A DNA stretch of 64,000 nt, taken from positions 1,402,001 to 1,466,000 of the forward strand of contig JASPKZ010008348.1 in the NCBI GenBank assembly GCA_030220185.1. The letters are read 5' to 3'. The notes under the pieces were generated by a model. That model had not been told where the DNA came from. It worked only from the letters and a program-made list of their open reading frames with translations, and did not search any database. Positions 53,341 to 63,165 of this stretch are shown here, one piece after another (position 1 is the first letter of the stretch; each line of letters starts with the position of its first letter). A program made the position numbers and the translations under genes. The stretch comes from Diploptera punctata. Its lineage: Eukaryota > Arthropoda > Insecta > Blattodea > Blaberidae.

Positions 53341-53420
53341 GGTAAAACAATTATTTGATCGATGAAAATGTACTCATTCATGTGGTTTGTTTACATTACA
53401 ACCGGAACTTTGCTCGAATG

Positions 53421-53869
53421 AGTTATAGTGTAAACTTGATTGTGTGACTTGAGAAGTGGATATACGTAATAGTGCAATTGCAGCTTATGTATCTGCTAAG
53501 ATTCCAAATATGAATTTTAAGTGTAGGGTTCAACTTAAATGGAATCTAAACTACTGGAGTGAATTGAACAAGCGAGACTGTACATATTGTGTGTAAGTTG
53601 TCACCGCAAGGCGTGATATACTGACCGTGAGTGGCGTGTTGTGGTGACCGCTGCACGTGCGGATCATATTCGGTTAGTTTGCGGACAATTTGGTTTCAAT
53701 CAAATTCTCTAATCTTCCAGCCTAATTCATATAAGCAGCATCACAAATAAATATATTTTCTATATGTTTAAATATAAATATTTTTTCATCTGTTGAATTT
53801 AAATGAATATAGAAATACTTTTGAGCTGGAAAATAAAGCAAATCCGTTTTTCCTAATACAGTCCCAGAT
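53421..53869. other. Unassigned sequence
   Basis: Nothing recognised apart from AT-rich spacer and a GC-richer part near 53600-53680. Confidence 0.35.
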
Positions 53870-54345
53870 AATATAAATACTACCAATAATACACTAATAA
53901 TAGCTTTATTTTATCTGGTAGAGTTAAGGCCTTGTCTGCCACTCAGCCAGATCAACATGATTCTAACATTTAGTTAGAATTAAAATGAATATCACATAAT
54001 ACATCTATATTATAATTATTATTTACAAAATATTTGACTTTTATCTAGATTTAACAAATTAAATATAAATATGCAAGATAGAAACACGAGAAAAAACTAT
54101 TAATGACATGGAATAAATTTAATTCTAAATAAGAATTAATTGACAACAGGTAAATGTATAAGCGTGACTTAAATCTACCAAGTGTGCGGCAAACCATGAT
54201 ATATTGAGAAAGAGAATTCCAGGAGCGGGAAGAGATTACTGTGAAAGAAGTAGAATAAGAGGAAGTGCTATGAAGAAGGATTTTTAGCAGACTGTTATTT
54301 TGTGAACTAGTGTCAATATAATTATAAAGAAGATAACTTCTCAAG
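53870..54345 (-). mobile_element. CR1/Jockey-like LINE, 3' end, reverse
   Basis: The minus strand reads YNYIDTSSQNNSLLKILL, SRSWNSLSQYIMVCRTLGRF and KSRLYIYLLS. The WNSL...LxxFKxxLxxYLL pattern marks the C-terminus of this LINE group. The plus-strand bases ATCTGGTAGAGTTAAGGCCT near 53914 are the inverse of the 3' UTR end seen at 53275. Confidence 0.7.
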
Positions 54346-54370
54346 TCTGCTCCTGCGAATATTTGACATA

Positions 54371-54877
54371 CAGAGTGTAGCTAAATTCCGATTACCAGAC
54401 TTCGAGGACATGTAGTGGGGAACCGGGCGCTTACTTTTAGCAAAGAAACTCATGTCCAGAAACATACATTTTTCCCCGCTACACGCAAAATATACGTTAA
54501 ACTCTCCCGCATTTTCGGCGCGAAAACTGATCAGTATCCGTGAAATCCGTGATTTACGAGACCTGTTCGGCAGCAAAACGGGTTAGGCCTACTGGCGCGG
54601 GTTATGGCTCCGGCGGATGTTGCAGGACCAAGGATAGGTGATCGTGTGTATCAGAACATGGTGCGGAGGTACCGTATCTGTGTTGACGTCACATCGACCA
54701 CTTCAAGTGGACCCAGATGACAATCAGCAGGCGTCAGAGAGAGCAACGTCTGTTGCGATATTTTATGTTTAGCGGGAAAAGGGTACATTTCCGGAACGAG
54801 TTTTTATGCTAAACGTAACCGTTTGGGTCCCCATTACAAGTCCTTAGAGTCTGTGATGGAAATTTTGTTACACCCTG
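54371..54877. mobile_element. Mariner-like MITE with TA duplication (507 bp)
   Basis: TA flanks (54369-54370, 54878-54879). Terminal inverted repeats of more than 100 bp with mismatches: CAGAGTGTAGCTAAATTCCG and GGACATGTAGTGGGGAACC on the left; GGTCCCCATTACAAGTCC and AATTTTGTTACACCCTG on the right. The GC-rich middle has no transposase ORF (an 84-codon minus ORF is not one). Confidence 0.8.
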
Positions 54878-54879
54878 TA

Positions 54880-56183
54880 TACACTATAGCCTATTTCATG
54901 CGGTCCTCTACCTCATACATTTAAAGTTGTATATATTCTGTTATTAAAAAAAACACGTAAATACCATTCTGTTGCTTCATTGGGAGTGCACCTGTACGCT
55001 GGTAAGAGGGGGGACCGCCTTTTCACACCTAGTGAACGCCTGTTAATAGTCCGGGTATACAATTTCAAAATTAAAGTATTTCCAACAAAAACAAACAGAG
55101 AAATTTGTGAAATTTTTCGAAATGTATACTCATAAATAGTTACTTATGTAAAAAATGTATAACCTTGGCAATTATGACTCGAAGGAATATTCAGCACATG
55201 TAGGACGCGAACGCGTTTATTTTCAATGGCCTTCATAATTAATATTATACACGTGTTGCACTCTAGTCTCAATTCTATTAATTAATTATTAATTAATATT
55301 ACAAACTTACATCATCTCCCTATTTTTCTTGGAAATGTTATGATGCCATCGTTTATCATTTTCAAGGCGATTGTAACGGCCAGATCCCAGTTCAGGGATC
55401 CCTTGAATGGCAGGAAAGTGGAGGACCGTAACTAATTTTGTACATAGGAGAATTTAAAAGAATAATATTTATTTTATAAAAGCAAATAAATCGCACTTCA
55501 CTATATAATCACTTCACAAATATAATTTCTCGTACGTTTTAATAATTTCACTTTGCACTGCTGCACTTTAATTTAATTTAATTTAATTTAATTTATATTT
55601 AACGTGACGGTCATCACGGAGATGGGTACAACAGATGTTGCTCAATCAGTATTCTTCCCGCATCTAAATACTCAAAGAAAGTGTATATAAGCTATTTGGG
55701 GGCGGTACTTCCTGGAACATTCGATAGAATAGCTATTAATTTGGTAGCTGCGAGACTTTGAGTTGCGCGCGAATACCAAGACATCCCATTATAACATTTT
55801 ATATTTGATAACCGCCTCCCACATGAAAAATACAAAACATATACTACTAATGGTTGAATCAAAATGCTAAGTCAGCAAAGTTGCGTAACACTGTGAATAC
55901 TCTTCTTACAAGTAGTAATGCAGGCGTCAATAACTGCGTATCGAGATTATTCTATGGAATGTTAATGACATCTCTGGCGACTACTTGACGCCTTGAATTG
56001 AGCGTAAGTGCGAACTATATGACACACGTGTTTATTAAATGCAAATATTACAAATATTAAATCAAATTATTATGATGAGGATGGGGTGATGATAAAGATT
56101 CTTCCAGCGACATTCATGTATTTGAAAAACATTGATCAGATGGATGGATTGCTGAGATGAATGGAATCCCACGAGAAATTGTA
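54880..56183. other. Unassigned; includes an (ATTTA)n run
   Basis: A pentanucleotide run, ATTTAATTTAATTTAATTTA, lies at about 55568-55597. A GC-richer block at 55370-55440 (GGCCAGATCCCAGTTCAGGG) may be part of a dispersed repeat. No ORF recognised. Confidence 0.4.
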
Positions 56184-56712
56184 CAGAGAGATTCATAATT
56201 TCTATTACAAACTTCTGGGGGTTGTAGAGGATACTTTCTAGATAAAGATCTGATAAGGAACCCATGCTCGGAAACGTACCATTTTGATGTAAAATAAGTT
56301 TGAGAATCGAAATAAATTGGGCTGATATCGTGTGCCTTGTACTATTACATACATCTAGGTATTGTACTGCACCTATCGAGTAGGAGGAAGATCATCTTGC
56401 ACGAATTCTGCTAACGTAGAAATTGAGCACACACTAGGTCTTGTGAGGCGTGTCTATAAAACATTCGTCGCAGGTACACTTTGTGCGACGAACAACAGGG
56501 TTGCCACGTGGAATCGTACTAGTAGTACAACCCCTATAAGTCTGTAATACTTATTCTGAAACACATGATATCAGCCTATTGTGTTTTGATCTTCGAACTT
56601 ACTTCACATTTAAATGGTACGTTTCCGGACATGAGTTCCTTATCAAAACTTTATCTGCTAAGTACTTTCTACAGTCTCTAGAAGTTTGTAATATACATTT
56701 TGAATCACCCTG
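56184..56712. mobile_element. Mariner-like MITE with TA duplication (529 bp)
   Basis: TA flanks (56182-56183, 56713-56714). Terminal inverted repeats of about 105 bp: CAGAGAGATTCATAATTTCT, TATTACAAACTTCTGG and GATAAGGAACCCATGCTCGG / AAACGTACCATTT on the left; AAATGGTACGTTTCCGGACA, TGAGTTCCTTATCAAAACTT and TTTTGAATCACCCTG on the right. No transposase. Terminal bases resemble the 54371 element, so they may share a parent family. Confidence 0.85.
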
Positions 56713-56714
56713 TA

Positions 56715-57339
56715 GAACGAGCATATGTAGTGGAATTGTTATTGATTTGTGTTCAAAAGTGAATATGAAAAATAATTGTGAGTGACGCACAGGAAAAAAA
56801 AGTAAATCAGCGAACAAACAGTTACGCTGACTTGTAGTTCCAATGGTTTGACTTCCTATTATTATTAAACGCGGTAGGGTATTTTCAATTTTGAAATGTG
56901 ACAAATTTCAATTTTAATTTATATGAAACAAAATTATGTTGAAGTGTTTTGTTTTTATGCAAATAATTGTTATTATTTAAATGACTGGTTACTACAAAAA
57001 CAGAGAGTTTGCAAGAAAACGCTCACGTTAGAACGCGACCGAAGGTAGTGCACCGAGTTACTAAATTTAATATTGTAATGTTTTGTCTACAGTATTTATC
57101 TACGTTCAGAGTGTTTTATTATATGCTGTATATTTAGTATATTTAATTAAATGCATTTATTGCGGACACGATATGTTTAGTGAAAGAGTGATGAGGGCTT
57201 TCGAAAAAAAAAAACTATAAATCAATAAACATCGTTGTCATATATACCAGACATCATTAAAATCAATTTTACGTTTGTTGAACCTGTATTTTACATTTTG
57301 ATAGTGTGTTTTGTGTTTTGTTAGAATATAAAATTTAGG
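56715..57339. other. Unassigned AT-rich sequence
   Basis: No element recognised. Confidence 0.4.
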
Positions 57340-58080
57340 GGCTATATTTTCAACGTGTGACATGGCTTTTTAAATTTCTTCGTAAACTCCTGTCAAATGG
57401 GGACACGCCGTAGCGTAGTGGTTAAGGCACTGCGCTACAAGCCGGAAGGTCGAGGGTTCAAGTCCCGGTGGGGTCAGGATTTTTCAACTGACCCAAACCT
57501 TTTGGCGGCACTATGGCCCTGCAGTCGACTCAGCCTCTAACGGAAATGAGTACCAGACGCTTGTTCTGGAGCAAAGGCTGCCGTCACGCAGGGCTGACAA
57601 CCCGGCTGACATCAAGTGCCGATTGTCTAGAAATAGTGGGAGCCTTAACCTCCCACTACCCCAAGGGCCTCCTGAGGCCTGTAGTGGGAACACTTTACTT
57701 TACTCCTGTCAAATTTTATTCTTGGGGATTCTCATTTTTCAAATTATTTCCCACCATTTAAAATTATTTTTACATGTTTTATAATAATTATTAGATGATA
57801 TTTTTCCACTATATTGAACTACATGAAGAAGTGGTAGCCATATTGATTTTAAGGAATATTGTGTATTCCAGTGCAGCCAACATAGTCTCTACTAATTAAC
57901 TTACACTAAGTAAAATCAGCGTGCATTCTTTCACAGGTTAGAGTAATTAAATTGCGTTTGGTAAACTTTAAATTTGGTTTGCAACGCGAGTTTAGATATC
58001 GCGTATATGTTGGCATCCCGTAATTCCATAGGGTAAACTGCTACGCGTCTGTTGGCGCATACGCATGTTGTAAAGTATTA
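57340..58080 (+). repeat. Repeat family E, copy 2, split by a SINE
   Basis: Flanks of the SINE (57340-57398 and 57702-58080) form a continuous match to 39425-39975: TTCAACGTGTGACATGGCTT, CTGTCAAATTTTATTCTTGG, TTTTTACATGTTTTATAATA, GCCATATTGATTTTAAGGAA, GCATTCTTTCACAGG and GCGTCTGTTGGCGCATACGC. Copy 1 gives the empty site. Confidence 0.75.
57399..57701 (+). mobile_element. tRNA-derived SINE (family 7), 13-bp duplication
   Basis: Head GCCGTAGCGTAGTGGTTAAG (A box) and GTCGAGGGTTCAAGTCCCGG (B box), then a GC-rich body (CTGCCGTCACGCAGGGCTGA, CCTCCCACTACCCCAAGGGC). Perfect duplication ACTCCTGTCAAAT at 57386-57398 and 57702-57714. One copy in the window. Two opposing ORFs in it are chance. Confidence 0.9.
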
Positions 58081-58157
58081 CCATCAAAATTTTGTTGCCT
58101 AGTAACTACGAACTAAAGCGTCACTGATAGTTATAATAGTAAATAATAGTATATTAC

Positions 58158-58755
58158 GATGCGAGGTTGGGAAGTGATATTACAGAAGCGAGGAAAAATT
58201 TTAAAACCGAGTGACAGCGAGGTTTTTAATTCTCCAGATTCTGTAAAACACTTCACAAACGTGCGTTGTAGTACATTCTTTTTTGCGCGATTGTGTTTTC
58301 AAAATAATAATAGTAAAATAACATCTTTGTTGGAAATATTTGCGTTCATTATAAACAACTGACCAACGTTAACAGTGTGGACAATGCTTATTAGTTGAAT
58401 CTACAGGAGGCCGTGACACCAACCAGTGATAAAATGGCTGCAAGTACGTAATTATTGTGTTATATTGTTTCAAATAAAGTTTCGTTAATTTAAAATGTAG
58501 TGATTTGTTCCATATAATGTATATACACACTACCGTTTGGATATATTTTTGTATGTATAGTGTACGTAGTATACATAGAGGGCATTGGTTTTACTTCCCA
58601 CACGTGGTTTGTAATATGCAGTATAACAGTGTAGTTATTTTATTACAGTGAAGTTATTTATGTGTGCAAACCAGAAATGTTGGAAGTTGAACTTTCGATC
58701 ATTCTCGCCATTGCTGTAAATACGACAAAATGCAGTATCGCCCAAAATAATAATT
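58158..58755 (-). mobile_element. MITE M1, copy 3, reverse
   Basis: Reverse complement of the 603-1211 type: GCGAGGTTGGGAAGTG, TTTTTTGCGCGATTGTGTTT, CTACAGGAGGCCGTGACACC, GGTTTTACTTCCCACACGTG and GCAGTATCGCCCAAAATAAT. The small ORF 58159-58362 lies in it and has no support. Confidence 0.65.
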
Positions 58756-59547
58756 TGAGTTCTAAAGAAACGTAATCATTGTTGTCAGGGCATGGCCTAC
58801 TAGGTGCATAAGCAATCTAGTAGGCGATTGTCCGGGCGACTGAATATTTTAGTTTTTTTTGTAAGTAACTTCTATAAAACTGTTTTCAGGTGGTAGTAAT
58901 TCATTCAAAGTTTTCTTAGCAACGATTATGGTACAGGCGCCTTAATTTGGCATTTGTACACGATTTTGGATATGAATAATACAGTGAAAGACAAATCTTA
59001 AAATATTTTCTTTCAAGCGCTCTCTTTCCACTAGTTGAACCCAACTCACACTCTTGTAAGCACGTGGCGAAAAAAAAAAGTTGCAATACTTGACCTTTTC
59101 TCTAAGTATTCAAACAAATACTGACAAAAATTGGGAAAATAAAAGAGATATTCTGACAACCTCGCAAAATTTCAGTGACTGACACAAATGAAGATTTTAC
59201 TGGAATGTCGCACCTTTATACAATGATCTCTACATTAGAAGCGGCTACGGCAGATATATTTATGATAGCTTGGAAGATAATACCTGAAGACTTCTACCAA
59301 AATATAAATATCTGTTACATAAAATATATTTTCGATTTTAATTACGTGACGTTATTAAATATCTTTTTGTGTGTTTAAGAGTGTATTTAATTATAGTAGT
59401 AGTGAGCTCTTGTGTCTCACTGAGACTTAGAAATTCTTCCCGTACAGGGGAGATATTTAATATATTAATTTAGTTATATTTGTTTTCGCATAGATGTCAC
59501 AGAGCGGCCCCATGTCAGCGTTCCGCCTCATAGTGACATCTAGGAAA
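58756..59547. other. Unassigned sequence
   Basis: AT-rich, no repeats or ORFs recognised. Confidence 0.4.
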
Positions 59548-59665
59548 CCAAGGTATTACTGGGATTGAACCTTCAGTAAATTTTGCACAGAGACATTTTA
59601 TTCAGGCTCCTGGTTCTTTCATGAGACTGAAATCTCCAGACCCACAAAACAATTTGCCTTCATTG
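59548..59665 (-). mobile_element. SINE family 2, truncated reverse copy
   Basis: AAGGTATTACTGGGATTG, TTTATTCAGGCTCCTGGTTC and TTTCATGAGACTGAAATCTC match the 3' part of SINE family 2 (compare 3205-3285). The tRNA-like head is missing. Confidence 0.6.
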
Positions 59666-59787
59666 CCAAATGTCAATAATATAGTTATAACATATAGACT
59701 ATATATATATTTTTTATTTTGTCTAATGCCACCAGGTTACCTTTTAAGACATTCCTGGCTTTCTACCCTAGCATTGGCGTAATTGTA

Positions 59788-60001
59788 ATCCATTTCTTAG
59801 GTTGGGGCATCTGGAAGTCGGTGGTATGATGGGTGATAAATGATAATGAAGCATCAGGAAAGTTCTTAACCTAAATTCCAGAACATGGGCAACCACAGGA
59901 ATAATTCCCTTTAAGGAAAAATTCCTATGACTTGACCGGAATCGAACTCGGGACCTCATGAACAGTAGTCAGGAACGCTGACCACTAGTCCATGAGGCTG
60001 G
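59788..60001 (-). mobile_element. SINE family 5 (tRNA-derived), reverse
   Basis: The reverse complement starts CCTCATGGACTAGTGGTCAG (A box) and GTCCCGAGTTCGATTCCGGT (B box), followed by GGGAATTATTCCTGTGGTTG and CTGGAATTTAGGTTAAGAAC. Better preserved than 20505-20698. It abuts a CA microsatellite. Confidence 0.8.

Positions 60002-60003
<2 letters not shown>

Positions 60004-60076
<73 letters not shown>
60004..60076. repeat. (CA)n microsatellite
   Basis: About 36 CA units, then a short TA run. It lies at the 5' end of the SINE family 5 copy, giving artefactual His/Thr and Cys/Val ORFs on the two strands. Confidence 0.95.
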
Positions 60077-60085
<9 letters not shown>

Positions 60086-60329
60086 TAAGGGAACCGGCGG
60101 ACTTTTTCCTGCCCGAATGTTCAATTCTCGTGTCATTTCCGGACGATAAAAAATGCAAGTTAATTTCTTACCATAAAATTTACTACCGGTAATTAATAAG
60201 TTCGTAACAAAACTCCTCACTTCCAACTGTTGTGGTTGAATAAAAGTGCATTATGACTTCAGTTCGTTGTTGCGCGGAATATATCGGTAATGCATATGAC
60301 TATATATCCGACATAAAAATCCCATAACC

Positions 60330-60725
60330 CGATCACAACGCCACCTACCGGGTACAATTGTGAATCTAAACAATCCAGGGAATCACTCAAACACAAAAAA
60401 AAAAAAAATGTCATCTAAGTCGGTCTAATCGTTAGGGCAGTAAATCTCCATTTCTAATTGTATGATTTCGCAAATTGTTGGATATCTACCTCAGTTTATT
60501 TTGGTAGGATATACTCAGTTTCATTGTGAAACATCGAAAATTGTGACCGCTAGAGTGATTTTTAAATTTTCAGTTCAGGTTAACTCCTACACCTAATGAT
60601 TTTAGAGGGTCAAATTGTGAATGTAAATCATCGAGGGACCAAATCAGACACACACAAACATTTTCATCAAAATCGTCGTTTAGGAGAAGATCAGTGACGC
60701 ACATACTGAATAATTATATATATGG
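60330..60725 (+). repeat. Repeat family F, two related segments
   Basis: Two segments share a pattern. TACCGGGTACAATTGTGAATC, GGGAATCACTCAAACACA and GTCTAATCGTTAGGGCAG (60350-60438) correspond to GAGGGTCAAATTGTGAATGT, GAGGGACCAAATCAGACACA and TCATCAAAATCGTCGTTTAG (60604-60690). The CATCAAAATCG...CGTTTAGGAG...CAGTGAC...ACAC layout is common in arthropod repeats. Family unknown to me. Confidence 0.45.
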
Positions 60726-61447
60726 GGCCTATATATAAAGCAAATTAGTATAAATTATTTATTAAATGATTCTTCACAAATTACATCTTCAAATGCAGCG
60801 AAATTAAACCATTATGTTTGGGCAGCCATTGCTGAAAGAAGAAATAAATGGTGGAAGTTAACAGCCAGTTACGCTTGTACAACTGATCTGCCATGCTGAA
60901 CTATTCCGTTCCTGATGTCAGAACTTTTCAGTAGCACCTCGCAGCTGATTTTGAATACATTTTAGTAAAGTAATATAACTTATATCATACACCTTACATT
61001 TTCTTGCACACTACTGCACGTATCGCCAGATAACAATACAAGCGTAGCAAAACAGTTGAAACTGTGACACTATAACACTGCATATAGTTCGTGAGAGTAG
61101 TTCACAAATTGAACTGTTTGTAGCGGTCTATTTAATACAGTTGTAGTCCAAGTGGGATTGTCCATCCGCTTTGTGAGTAATGACTTTCTGTGTGTGTTGT
61201 GGGCGTGCAAATATTCACTCAACTGTTTGTGACACTCCATCTGTCTCCACACACACCGCACTACAAGAACATTTCTTTCTGAGGACGGTAGCACAACTGT
61301 TGTTGGTAGGCTACATCCTTTTTCCAACCATTAATTCCAACATGAAGTCATGTTCAACTCCTCAATCAATACTTCACTAACACGTTTGTTTCACTTTCAT
61401 TTCTAAAATCAGTTAATTAAATTAAAAGAGATTACGTTTTAACACAT
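60726..61447. other. Unassigned sequence
   Basis: Opposed ORFs of 66 and 85 codons at 61070-61380 were considered and rejected as genes. Nothing else recognised. Confidence 0.4.
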
Positions 61448-61682
61448 TTAGCGGTGGACTAGTGGTTATGTTCTTTGCCTCTAGTTTCGAGGATCAGGAG
61501 TTCAATCCGTACAGGAGTCGATGGATTTTTAGGACGGACAACAAAAGGAGCGAGTCCTTCGGGAGGGACTTTCAGCTGTGGGTGAGCCCGAGGATTTTCA
61601 GGCTCGTAAAATATCCTTATGCCTAAATAAAAAGGCCTCTGAGCAACATTTACCGACGTCAACGTTCTAGTAATACCTTAGT
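61448..61682 (+). mobile_element. SINE family 2 (tRNA-derived), best copy
   Basis: A box TAGCGGTGGACTAGTGGTTA and B box AGGAGTTCAATCC, then GATGGATTTTTAGGACGGAC, GAGCGAGTCCTTCGGGAGGG, CCCGAGGATTTTCAGGCTCG, AAAGGCCTCTGAGCAACATT and a 3' end near AATACCTTAGTT. About 235 bp. Confidence 0.8.
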
Positions 61683-62247
61683 TGTCAGATGTAGCATTGA
61701 GTTCGTGTGTTGACCGCATACCCTTCATGACATCTATGAGCAAATAAGGTAACTAAAAATTAACTTGGTCTAGTAACTCTTTACAAAGGAGAGGCTATGG
61801 CCCAACAATGGGCTACACCATTATAGATAGATAGTTCCTCTGCTTCTTCATTGAAGTTTAACCTCTCACCTAATACAGGCTACATGCCACGCGGACCTTA
61901 GAATGCGGAAGAGGGATTTTAAAGTTTATATCACAAACATTCATTTTTGATTCCGCATAAACATGGAGGATCTCCCCGAATGAGTGATCGGCTCAATCCA
62001 GGGCCTCCTCCGAGACAACACGACATTTAAGATTGCACTCATATTCAGCATATAAAGACCTCTTTCCTGTTCCTTTTGCTGATGGTAGGATTAGTCCCGA
62101 AAGGCTTACATATAATTAAGAGTTTAAAATTTTCAGGAGACGGACCTATTACCTAATAATTTTATATTATAATTTTAATTTTATGAAGTGAAACATACCA
62201 TTCATTCACGCATTCACAGTAAACATGGCTAATATATTGATGATTAT
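61683..62247. other. Unassigned sequence
   Basis: Contains CCCGAAAGGCTTA near 62097, identical for 12 bases to the LINE A target-site duplication at 36694; probably chance. Also the ACATGGAGGATCTCCCCGAA word noted at 15405. Confidence 0.35.
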
Positions 62248-62360
62248 GGAGCATGGAAGTTTCTGGTAGGAAAACCAGAGGGGACACGCAAAATTGGTAG
62301 ATCAAGAATTAGGTAGGAGGATAACATTAACCATGATTTGAGGGAAGCTGGTTATACAAT
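62248..62360 (+). mobile_element. LINE A internal fragment, forward
   Basis: GCATGGAAGTTTCTGGTAGG, AAAACCAGAGGGGACACGCA and AACATTAACCATGATTTGAG correspond to the AWKLLVGKPEGKRPVGRPRM and NNINYDLRE region of LINE A. Confidence 0.7.
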
Positions 62361-62411
62361 CAACACTTTTGAAATTCATATTAAACCACCGCTGATGATA
62401 TGTAATAAGGT

Positions 62412-62504
62412 GTTACTTACTTAATTACTTACTTACTTAATTACTTACTTACTTACTTAATTACTTACTTACTTACTTAATTACTTAATTACTTAATTAC
62501 TTAA

Positions 62505-62540
<36 letters not shown>
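62412..62540. repeat. (ACTT)n / (TAAT-TACT) microsatellite at a LINE A tail
   Basis: Runs of ACTTACTTACTT and TTAATTACTT variants make about 129 bp. It directly continues the 3' end (GTGAGTAAGTAAG on the minus strand) of the LINE A copy at 62541, so it is an expanded element tail. Confidence 0.9.
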
Positions 62541-62541
<1 letters not shown>

Positions 62542-63040
62542 CACTCACTGGCACTATCGAACCCGTAGGTTCATGGCCGCGCGGACATAAGCTCTCCATA
62601 CATCCCTATCTTGAGCTAATGCCTTCCAATCATTCCCTGTATAATGTACTTCCCTAAAATCATAGTTAATGTTACACTCCCACCTCATTCTTGGTCTACC
62701 AACTGGGCGTTTTCCCTCTGGTTTTCCTACAAGAAGCTTCCATGCACGTCTTTCATTCCCCATACGTGCAACAAGTCCAGCCTATCGCAATCAAAGAGAC
62801 TTAACTGTTCTTATTATATGTAGCTTCTTATAAAGACCATGTAGTTTATTGTTATGTAATCTTCTCCATTCACCATTCTCTCTTTGGTCCAAAAATTTTC
62901 CTAAGAACTTTATTCTCAAATACTTGTAATCTCCTTTCCTCCCTTAAAGTAAGAGTCCATGTTTCGCAACCATATAATATAACTGGTAGAATAATAGTTT
63001 TATATATTTTCAGCTTAACGTTTTTTTAAAGGAGTTGGTT
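62541..63040 (-). mobile_element. LINE A 3' fragment, reverse, with long tail
   Basis: Minus ORF 62763-62554 reads MGNERRAWKLLVGKPEGKRP, RMRWECNINYDFREVHYTGN and QDRDVWRAYVRAAMNLRVR. The rest (62764-63040) covers the ETWTLTLREERRL and KLKIYKTIIL region with frameshifts. It ends at GTTTTTTTAAAGGAGTTGG, the same region where other copies have the KNVKLK codons. 5'-truncated. Confidence 0.9.
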
Positions 63041-63044
63041 AATT

Positions 63045-63165
63045 ATATAATTTTTACCTGGTAAATCAATCGTCCTCAACTAAATTATCAAACTTCAAGT
63101 TAATATGGAGTCCTTTTGAAAACAATGTTTTATCTTCTGCGTTTTAAAATTAACATCTTAAGTTA
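63045..63165 (+). repeat. Repeat family C
   Basis: Matches 30875-30985: TTACCTGGTAAATCAATCGT, CCTCAACTAAATTATCAAAC, AATATGGAGTCCTTTTGAAA and CAATGTTTTATCTTCTGCG. Confidence 0.6.

Larger units (their letters stand above)
51420..53420 (+). repeat. Repeat family B, copy 3, split by a SINE and a LINE
   Basis: Pieces 51420-51773, 52196-52370 and 53338-53420 align in order with copy 1 (440-2225): GGGTATTTTTCACTAAACTG, GCATGCGTGAAAATAAAACA, GATTCTCCTATATAAC, CATTTCGAGTGTTAAAGAGC, and GGTAAAACAATTATTT with TTTACATTACAACCGGAACT. MITE M1 is absent here, so this copy shows the empty site. An (ATT)n run at 52266-52313 lies within. Confidence 0.65.

Noticed and set aside
55370..55600. LTR retrotransposon end
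   Set aside because: GC-rich block followed by AT-rich sequence looked LTR-like, but no second LTR, primer-binding site or TG...CA ends could be found.
60002..60226. Cys/Val- and His/Thr-rich ORFs
   Set aside because: Translation of a CA microsatellite.
61070..61380. Opposed 85- and 66-codon ORFs
   Set aside because: No motif, overlapping on opposite strands, no conservation evidence.
62097..62109. Second copy of the LINE A target-site duplication (CCGAAAGGCTTA)
   Set aside because: No LINE end lies next to it; a 12-base chance or repeat-derived match is more likely.
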